Of a DNA stretch of 64,000 bases, positions 59,064 to 64,000 are shown one piece after another. This DNA is from Lentilactobacillus sp. SPB1-3 (GTDB lineage: Bacteria > Bacillota > Bacilli > Lactobacillales > Lactobacillaceae). The stretch covers positions 1,116,001 to 1,180,000 of the forward strand of contig NZ_CP168151.1 of the NCBI RefSeq assembly GCF_026913205.2, given 5' to 3'. The notes beneath the pieces are model-generated. The model was not told where the DNA came from. It ran no database searches and saw only the letters and a list, made by a program, of their open reading frames with translations. The stretch's first letter is position 1; each line of letters starts with the position of its first letter. The position numbers and the translations under genes were made by a program.

Positions 59064-59939
59064 TTACTTCAATTGTGAACGAACTTCATCTTCGAAGCTT
59101 TGTTGAGTTTGTTCGATTCCTTCACCAACTTCGTAACGAACGAACTTACGAATAGTACCATTCTTTGAGGCAACAAACTTGCCAACAGTTTGGTCTGGGT
59201 CTTTAACGAACTCTTGATCTTCAAGTGAAATTTCTGATAAGAACTTGTGTAAACGTCCTTCAACCATCTTTTCAACGATCTTTTCAGGCTTACCTTCATT
59301 AAGTGCTTCTTCAGTAAGAACCTTCTTTTCTTCAGCAAGGCGGTCAGCAGGAACTTCATCCTTGTTTAGGTATTCAGGGTTGATTGCAGCAACGTGCATT
59401 GCAACATCCTTAGCAGTTTCTTCATCTGCACCTTCAACAAGAGTTAAAGCAGCGATAGCACCACCATTATGAAGGTATGCACCAAATGATTCGTTATCAT
59501 TCTTTTCAACAACTTCAAAACGTCTCAAAGTAACTTTTTCACCTGTAACTTGAGTAGTTTCAACGATATCATCTTTAACAGTACCCTTTTCAGTCTTGAT
59601 GTTTAAAGCATCTTCAACAGTTGCTGGTTTTTCGATAGCAATTGCATCACTAACTTTGTTTACAAGATCCTTGAATGGATCACTAGTAGCAACGAAGTCA
59701 GTTTCTGAGTTGATTTCAACAATTGCAGCAGTGTTTTCATGGATAGCAATATTTGCTAAACCGTTAGCAGCAACACGGCCACTCTTCTTTTCGGCTTTAG
59801 CAACACCTTTTTCACGTAAAACTTCGATAGCCTTGTCAAAGTCACCTTCAGTTTCAACAAGCGCCTTTTTGGCGTCCATCATACCAACACCAGTTTTTTC
59901 ACGTAATTCTTTTACTTGAGATGCAGAAATTTTTGCCAT
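59064..59939 (-). CDS. tsf: Elongation factor Ts
   Basis: EF-Ts recycles EF-Tu-GDP. The 291-residue protein has the N-terminal UBA domain with VKELREKTGVGMMDAKKALVE and the TDFVA motif (SETDFVATSDPF). A paired core domain and a C-terminal module follow. The ATG is preceded by GGGAGG; a longer reading to 59960 is rejected. An intrinsic terminator separates it from rpsB. Confidence 0.98.
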   Translation of the reverse strand: MAKISASQVKELREKTGVGMMDAKKALVETEGDFDKAIEVLREKGVAKAEKKSGRVAANGLANIAIHENTAAIVEINSETDFVATSDPFKDLVNKVSDAIAIEKPATVEDALNIKTEKGTVKDDIVETTQVTGEKVTLRRFEVVEKNDNESFGAYLHNGGAIAALTLVEGADEETAKDVAMHVAAINPEYLNKDEVPADRLAEEKKVLTEEALNEGKPEKIVEKMVEGRLHKFLSEISLEDQEFVKDPDQTVGKFVASKNGTIRKFVRYEVGEGIEQTQQSFEDEVRSQLK

Positions 59940-59961
59940 TTGATTGGCCTCCCTTTTCAAA

Positions 59962-60012
59962 TAAAAACTGACCCTACACTAGGCCATATTGGTCTGAAAG
60001 CGATAGAGTCAG
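59962..60012 (-). terminator. Intercistronic terminator between rpsB and tsf
   Basis: CTGACTCTA pairs with TAGGGTCAG (one G-U), with an inner AGACCA/TGGCCT helix, and is followed by five T on the minus strand. It lies in the 93-base gap between rpsB and tsf and probably lowers tsf readthrough. Confidence 0.75.
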
Positions 60013-60032
60013 CCTAAGTGCTTAATTATTTA

Positions 60033-60803
60033 TTATTTACCTTCAACTTCGTTAGCGATTGATTCGATTGAATCGTCGCTCTTAGCGTCATCGCCAAAAG
60101 TTTCTTCGTTAACGTCATCTTCGCCTTGGTTACCTTCGATGATAGCATCAGCCATCTTAGCAGTAATCAAACGAACGGCACGAATTGCATCATCGTTAGA
60201 TGGGATAATAACATCGATATCATCTGGATCAGTGTTAGTATCAACCATAGCAACGATAGGAATGTTCAATTTTTGAGCTTCCTTGACAGCAATTTGTTCC
60301 TTACGAGGATCAACGATGAACATAACATCTGGAATTCTTGGCATATCTTCGATACCACCAAGGAATCTTTCAAGCTTGTCTTGTTGTTTCATTAACAATG
60401 AAACTTCCTTCTTAGGAAGACGTTCGAAAGTTCCGTCAGTTGCCATCTTCTTTAATTCTTTTAATCTACGAACACGAGTTTGAATAGTGTTCCAGTTAGT
60501 CAAAGTACCACCAAGCCAACGATTGTTAACAAAGTATTGACCTGCACGAGTAGCTTCTTCAGCAATTGCATCTTGTGCTTGTTTCTTAGTACCAACAAAC
60601 AATACAACGGCACCCTTTGATGCTTCATCCTTAACAAAGTTGTAAGCAGTGTCGATAAGCTTAACAGTCTTTTGTAAGTCGATGATGTAAATACCATTAC
60701 GTTCAGTAAAGATATATTCCTTCATCTTTGGGTTCCAACGACGAGTTTGGTGACCGAAGTGAACTCCGGCTTCCAATAATTGTTTCATAGAAATAACAGC
60801 CAT
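60033..60803 (-). CDS. rpsB: 30S ribosomal protein uS2
   Basis: uS2 is a late-assembling protein of the 30S neck. The 256-residue product starts [27 protein letters not shown] and contains [14 protein letters not shown] and [11 protein letters not shown]. An acidic tail (about 225-256) is typical of lactobacilli. GGAGG is seven bases before the ATG. It has a strong promoter and a leader of about 105 bases that can fold. Confidence 0.98.
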   Translation of the reverse strand: MAVISMKQLLEAGVHFGHQTRRWNPKMKEYIFTERNGIYIIDLQKTVKLIDTAYNFVKDEASKGAVVLFVGTKKQAQDAIAEEATRAGQYFVNNRWLGGTLTNWNTIQTRVRRLKELKKMATDGTFERLPKKEVSLLMKQQDKLERFLGGIEDMPRIPDVMFIVDPRKEQIAVKEAQKLNIPIVAMVDTNTDPDDIDVIIPSNDDAIRAVRLITAKMADAIIEGNQGEDDVNEETFGDDAKSDDSIESIANEVEGK

Positions 60804-60851
60804 GATATAGCCTCCATAAATTAGTTTTTTCCTCCTCAAAGATCAATTGAC

Positions 60852-60878
60852 CTAGCCACCAAAATGGCACTAACCTAG
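60852..60878 (-). other. Bulged hairpin in the rpsB leader
   Basis: On the minus strand CTA..GCCA pairs with TGGC-TAG, with a 7-base asymmetric bulge and a 6-base loop. There is no T run, so it is not a terminator. The position between promoter and ribosome binding site suits an autoregulatory S2 site; that role is inference. Confidence 0.4.
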
Positions 60879-60915
60879 TTCATCACTTCGAGTGTGTATT
60901 TAAAATACCTAGAAA

Positions 60916-60944
60916 ATTATATCTAACATCAGCGATTAAAGCAA
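60916..60944 (-). promoter_or_regulatory. rpsB promoter
   Basis: TTGCTT (60939-60944) and TATAAT (60916-60921) are exactly 17 bases apart on the minus strand. The transcript would start near 60909. Confidence 0.8.
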
Positions 60945-61005
60945 CCTTTATTTGCCTATTTAATCAATAAATCCATTAAAATTTTTAAATTTTGATGAAT
61001 CATGT

Positions 61006-61026
61006 TACAATATTGTTTCGAAACAA
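61006..61026 (+). promoter_or_regulatory. -10 box and 14-bp palindrome ahead of the HAD gene
   Basis: TACAAT (61006-61011) is followed at once by the perfect palindrome TTGTTTCGAAACAA (61013-61026), which overlaps the predicted transcription start and abuts AAGGAGG. It looks like an operator; the binding protein is unknown. Confidence 0.45.
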
Positions 61027-61041
61027 GGAGGCAACATATAA

Positions 61042-61785
61042 ATGATAAAAGCCATCGTTTTTGACGTTGATGACACTCTTTATAATCAAGAGCCCAGTTT
61101 TAACGCAGCTTTTCGCTCCGTTTTCAACGCCGATATCGATAACGAATTGTTAAAGCAGCTTTACATGAACTATCAAAAACAATTCTATCTTGTGCAAGCA
61201 AAAGCTTGTCAAGATCAATTGGATCTAACAGATAGTGAAGCTAACTTTCACAGTTTACACCATACTTTCAAGAAATTCGACATCAATGGACTAACAAAAG
61301 AAACTGCAGATCAATTTGAAGAAGAATTCTTTAATAATCGTGAGAATATTCAATTAGCTGACGGTTTATCAACCATCTTCAATCAGCTATCAACCAAGTT
61401 TAAGTTGGGAATCATCACTAACGGAACTAATAAAGATCAGTTATCAAAAATCATGAAGTTAAAACTTCAGCATTGGATAAGTCGTGATCAGATCATTACT
61501 TCAGAAGATGCTCACGCCGCCAAACCCGATCCATTAATTTTTACCATGATGAATCGTAAGTTTGATCTTCGTGGTAGCGAGATGCTATATGTTGGTAGCT
61601 CATTTGATGAAGACATAGTACCCGCGAAAAAAGCCGGTTGGCAGACAGTGTGGTATAACCCTTTCAATGGAACGATCAGTGATTCAAGTGCCATTCCAGA
61701 TCAAACTGTATCAAATATTGAAGAACTAAAAGAACTCCTAACTGAATTAGCAGCTGAAAGAACGGAAAAAGAGCCTGAGATTTAA
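61042..61785 (+). CDS. HAD-superfamily phosphatase (YjjG-like)
   Basis: This 247-residue HAD hydrolase has motif I DVDDTLY (8-14), a helical cap (about 15-100), motif II ITNGTN near 131-136, the motif III lysine in HAAKPDP and motif IV VGSSFDEDI near 190-198. YjjG-type members act on nucleotide monophosphates, but the substrate here is unproven. AAGGAGG lies ten bases before the ATG. It ends at a bidirectional terminator shared with ldhD. Confidence 0.87.
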   Translation: MIKAIVFDVDDTLYNQEPSFNAAFRSVFNADIDNELLKQLYMNYQKQFYLVQAKACQDQLDLTDSEANFHSLHHTFKKFDINGLTKETADQFEEEFFNNRENIQLADGLSTIFNQLSTKFKLGIITNGTNKDQLSKIMKLKLQHWISRDQIITSEDAHAAKPDPLIFTMMNRKFDLRGSEMLYVGSSFDEDIVPAKKAGWQTVWYNPFNGTISDSSAIPDQTVSNIEELKELLTELAAERTEKEPEI

Positions 61786-61802
61786 TCTCAAGCTCTTTTT
61801 TT
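61765..61802. terminator. Bidirectional terminator between HAD gene and ldhD
   Basis: AAAAAGAGCCTGAGATT pairs with AATCTCAAGCTCTTTTT with one mismatch and has T runs on both strands. It includes the HAD gene stop codon. Confidence 0.85.
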
Positions 61803-61807
61803 GTTAA

Positions 61808-62806
61808 TTATAATTCAACTAATTTGTCGGATTTACCAGACTCAATCAGTGATTTATTGGCATCCATGGCAAAGTAAACCATATTTCTAACAGCCCGCTT
61901 AGTGTAAAACGAAATATGTGGTGTCACCAAAACATTTTCACGTTTCATTAGATTCTTTAAACGTTCATCAGGAATGTTTTCAAAACTACCAAAGTCGGTA
62001 TTGAATATTCCAACTTCATTTTCATAAACATCAATTGCCGCACCGGCAACCTTCTTTGAATCTAAAGCCCGAATCAATGCATCAGTATCAATTAAAGAAC
62101 CTCTCGCAGGATTTAACACATATACTCCATCCTTCATTTTATTAAAGGTTTCATCATTGAGCATGTGTTCATTGTCCTTAGTGGCAGGTGCGTGTAACGA
62201 AATGACATCGGACTTACTAAAAAGTTCATCTAAGGTATCAACGTACATTCCCTTTTTCTCTAATTCAGGACTATGGAACACATCATATGCTATGACCTTA
62301 GCGCCAAATCCTTCATAAATTTTGATCACGGCTTTACCAATTCTTCCGGTTGCCACTACCCCAACTGTCATCTGATTTAGTTCATCAGCGATATCAGGTG
62401 CCCAAGTCAAATCTCCATTAGCTTGTTTTCGATCAAAAGTATTAGTTCTTCTCAACAAACGCATTAATTGCGTAATAGTTAATTCTGCAATCGCTTCAGG
62501 TGAATATGCTGGAACATTGGTAACTTTAATACCATTTCTCTTAGCAGCCTCAGCATCAATATTATCGACTCCGACGTTTCTAAGTGAAAGAAATTTGATA
62601 CCGAATTCACCTAGTTTATCCAAAACAGATGCTGTGTATGGCTTTTGTTGATAAACCACCGCTCCATCTGCTCCATTTGCCAACTCAACTGTTGAATCAT
62701 CCAATAATTTATCAGTTGAGACTACCTCAACATCAGGGTTTTCATCGCTCCATTTATCAAGATATGGTTTTTCATCATCTCGAATGCCATATGCAATAAT
62801 CTTCAC
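61808..62806 (-). CDS. ldhD: D-lactate dehydrogenase / D-2-hydroxyacid dehydrogenase
   Basis: This NAD-dependent D-2-hydroxyacid dehydrogenase, 332 residues, most resembles lactobacillus D-LDH, which reduces pyruvate to D-lactate. Catalytic R235 (NPARG), E264 (YENE) and H297 (TPH) match the family positions. The LSLRNVGVDNID and FGAKVIAYD segments are typical. The nucleotide-binding glycine motif reads VVATGRIG, with Ala152 replacing the first Gly of GxGxxG. It could instead be a D-hydroxyisocaproate-type enzyme. The start is GTG at 62804-62806 with GGAGG eight bases upstream and its own promoter. Confidence 0.9.
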   Translation of the reverse strand: MKIIAYGIRDDEKPYLDKWSDENPDVEVVSTDKLLDDSTVELANGADGAVVYQQKPYTASVLDKLGEFGIKFLSLRNVGVDNIDAEAAKRNGIKVTNVPAYSPEAIAELTITQLMRLLRRTNTFDRKQANGDLTWAPDIADELNQMTVGVVATGRIGKAVIKIYEGFGAKVIAYDVFHSPELEKKGMYVDTLDELFSKSDVISLHAPATKDNEHMLNDETFNKMKDGVYVLNPARGSLIDTDALIRALDSKKVAGAAIDVYENEVGIFNTDFGSFENIPDERLKNLMKRENVLVTPHISFYTKRAVRNMVYFAMDANKSLIESGKSDKLVEL

Positions 62807-62835
62807 AAGATCTACCTCCTTAAGTAGTTAAGATA

Positions 62836-62844
62836 AGTATAACA
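62836..62844 (-). promoter_or_regulatory. ldhD extended -10 promoter
   Basis: TGTTATACT on the minus strand is an extended -10, about 30 bases ahead of the ldhD start, in the gap after the GIY-YIG gene. Confidence 0.5.
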
Positions 62845-62862
62845 TTGAAAGCGAATTCAGCA

Positions 62863-63123
62863 TTAGCTATGATTACGAATATAGCTGATTTTTTTCTGCC
62901 GATTCATTTTTTTGAAATGATATTCAGCACTCATTGCATCATGTTTGGTGGAAAATTCTTCTGAGTACAAAATTTTAATTGGTTTATGTGCCTTGGTATA
63001 CTTGGCACCCTTGCCCGACTGATGGACTTCAAACCTGCGAATGACGTCATCAGTATAGCCAGTATAAAGAGTGTCGTCTTCGCAGAGTAATACATACATG
63101 TAGAATTTTTTATCGTTTTCCAT
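62863..63123 (-). CDS. GIY-YIG nuclease-family protein (YhbQ/YazA-like)
   Basis: This 86-residue single-domain GIY-YIG protein belongs to the UPF0213 type. The motif is seen as YMYVLLC (8-14) and LYTGYT (19-24). It also has the conserved arginine in DVIRRFEVH and the glutamate in SAEYHFKKM. Family members are presumed nucleases with no agreed role. It overlaps the trmN6 end by 14 bases, and this pairing (yabB-yazA in Bacillus) is conserved and supports the call. Confidence 0.93.
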   Translation of the reverse strand: MENDKKFYMYVLLCEDDTLYTGYTDDVIRRFEVHQSGKGAKYTKAHKPIKILYSEEFSTKHDAMSAEYHFKKMNRQKKISYIRNHS

Positions 63124-63859
63124 AGAGCATCATCTCGATTGATTCAGAATAATGATCACCGTCGTGGACAATGACATCATCCAAAATTTTTACGCCGTTG
63201 TAGTGACCATCTTTAATTCCCGAAACTAATACCATATTAGCTAACTTTCCTTTGCTAGGTCGAACAAATTGCAATGATTTGGGCTCAATCCGGTGTTCTC
63301 GCATTGTAACTAAAATATCTGTTAATCTGTCTGGCCGATGCACCATAAAGAATTTTCCATTCATTTTCAATAAAGCACCAGCTGCTTGAACCACCTGTGA
63401 CAGATTAGTGGTAATTTCATGCCTCGCAATTGCTAAGTATTCATTGGGATTCTTTTCTGAAGTTTCGTAATTTAAAAAATAAGGTGGATTGACTGTCACT
63501 ACATCAACGGAGTCTTTCTTAACATAATTAGTCGTATTTTGAAGGTCATCATTAATAACAGTGATTTGGTCTTCCAAATTATTTAGTTTAACACTCCTAG
63601 ATGCCATGTCAGCCAATCTATCCTGTATTTCAACCTCGTATATTTTTGCATTAGTACGTTCACTAATGAAAAGTCCAACCGCACCATTGCCAGCACAAAG
63701 ATCAACAATTTTTTTAGTTTTATTTCTGGAAACAGCTGCGAATTCAGCCAGCAAGACGGCATCTAGTGAAAAAGAAAACACCTTGCTACTTTGAATGATG
63801 GAGATATTTTTACTATATAATTGATCAATTCTTTCATCATCTTTTAAGTAAGAGTTCAT
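63110..63859 (-). CDS. tRNA1(Val) (adenine(37)-N6)-methyltransferase family protein (YabB/TrmN6-like)
   Basis: This 249-residue SAM-dependent methyltransferase has the SAM motif [13 protein letters not shown] (about 52-64) and the catalytic NPPYF (about 124-128) of N6-adenine enzymes, plus the YabB-type C terminus. The target is tRNA by homology with E. coli TrmN6, but Firmicute members are not all tested. The ATG has AAGGA upstream. It is translationally coupled to the GIY-YIG gene. Confidence 0.9.
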   Translation of the reverse strand: MNSYLKDDERIDQLYSKNISIIQSSKVFSFSLDAVLLAEFAAVSRNKTKKIVDLCAGNGAVGLFISERTNAKIYEVEIQDRLADMASRSVKLNNLEDQITVINDDLQNTTNYVKKDSVDVVTVNPPYFLNYETSEKNPNEYLAIARHEITTNLSQVVQAAGALLKMNGKFFMVHRPDRLTDILVTMREHRIEPKSLQFVRPSKGKLANMVLVSGIKDGHYNGVKILDDVIVHDGDHYSESIEMMLYGKR

Positions 63860-63886
63860 AATATAAAATCCTTTATATGTTATTGT

Positions 63887-63915
63887 TTATTAGGTTGACC
63901 AAGACATGTTGCCAA
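63887..63915 (-). promoter_or_regulatory. Possible trmN6 promoter
   Basis: TTGGCA (63910-63915) and TAATAA (63887-63892) are 17 bases apart on the minus strand. The -35 overlaps the plus-strand -35 of plsC. Confidence 0.4.
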
Positions 63916-63937
63916 AACAAATCATTTTACGTAAAAT
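63909..63937 (+). promoter_or_regulatory. plsC promoter
   Basis: TTGCCA (63909-63914) and TAAAAT (63932-63937) are 17 bases apart on the plus strand, about 36 bases ahead of the plsC start. Confidence 0.55.
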
Positions 63938-63972
63938 AAGGCTATCGAATAGCAAGAAAGAAGGAAAACAGT

Positions 63973-64000
63973 TTGTTTTATTCATTTGCTCGCGTGGTAG
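63973..64000 (+). CDS. plsC: Probable 1-acyl-sn-glycerol-3-phosphate acyltransferase, first nine codons
   Basis: A TTG at 63973-63975 with AAGGA seven bases upstream opens a frame reading (M)FYSFARVV before the window ends. This matches the N terminus I recall for lactobacillus PlsC, which acylates lysophosphatidic acid, and this gene often follows yabB-yazA. Only nine codons are present, so the call rests on a short match plus promoter, ribosome binding site and context. Confidence 0.5.

Noticed and set aside
63906-64000. Plus-strand frame starting ATG at 63906 and running off the right edge.
   Set aside because: It has no ribosome binding site, begins upstream of the plsC -10 box and shows no recognisable protein. 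The TTG frame at 63973 has a proper site and a PlsC-like start.

Overview
This 64 kb window is a block of conserved housekeeping genes from a low-GC Firmicute, almost certainly a member of the Lactobacillaceae. The evidence is a split glyQ/glyS glycyl-tRNA synthetase, T-box leaders, PolC, an NADH-type D-lactate dehydrogenase, CIRCE and CtsR heat-shock elements, teichoic-acid-type genes, AGGAGG ribosome binding sites and many TTG starts. The genus cannot be fixed from the sequence alone. Gene order resembles a lactobacillus core chromosome. I see no insertion sequence, prophage, CRISPR array, rRNA or tRNA gene. Almost everything is transcribed right to left on the minus strand. The plus-strand exceptions are yjzD, ppsR, the amidase, one hypothetical gene, one HAD phosphatase and the first codons of plsC at the right edge.

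Layout, left to right. 1-884: the 5' end of dnaE (off the left edge) diverges from yjzD. 884-6656: trmK, a Nif3-family gene, pepT, then clpB under a probable CtsR operator. 6758-9759: dnaG and rpoD. 9886-13125: glyQS behind a glycine T-box. 13163-17461: rpsU, then yqeY-phoH-ybeY-dgkA-era-recO. 17629-18456: ppsR, convergent with nfo. 18453-22627: two CDP-glycerol glycerophosphotransferase-like genes, tagG and nfo. 22680-26980: yitT, and hisS-aspS behind a T-box. 27070-33600: an amidase, then HAD, dtd and rel, then rsmE, prmA and a small unknown gene. 33604-40935: an unknown plus-strand gene, lepA, and the hrcA-grpE-dnaK / dnaJ heat-shock cluster. 40922-48132: ribF, truB, and the rimP-nusA-ylxR-ylxQ-infB-rbfA operon. 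48137-60944: polC, proS, rseP, cdsA, uppS, an unknown acidic protein, frr, pyrH, tsf and rpsB. 61042-64000: a HAD phosphatase, ldhD, a GIY-YIG protein, trmN6 and plsC.

Most of these genes serve translation and its quality control: aminoacyl-tRNA synthetases, ribosomal proteins, elongation, initiation and recycling factors, rRNA and tRNA modification enzymes, and D-Tyr-tRNA deacylase. The rest cover replication initiation and polymerases, primary sigma factor, the stringent response, chaperones, envelope lipid synthesis (uppS, cdsA, dgkA, plsC), peptidoglycan and teichoic acid, and fermentation.

I do not see an obviously new multi-gene system. The more interesting material is regulatory. A T-box ahead of hisS-aspS has overlapping Asp/His codons in the specifier loop. 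A promoter sits upstream of a terminator hairpin in the rimP-nusA leader. A second, degenerate CIRCE lies upstream of hrcA. Hairpins followed at once by a ribosome binding site recur between genes. IF2 has an extreme Asn/Ser-rich linker. One small gene has its best ribosome binding site in front of ATT codons. Promoter, operator and attenuator calls are by eye and untested.
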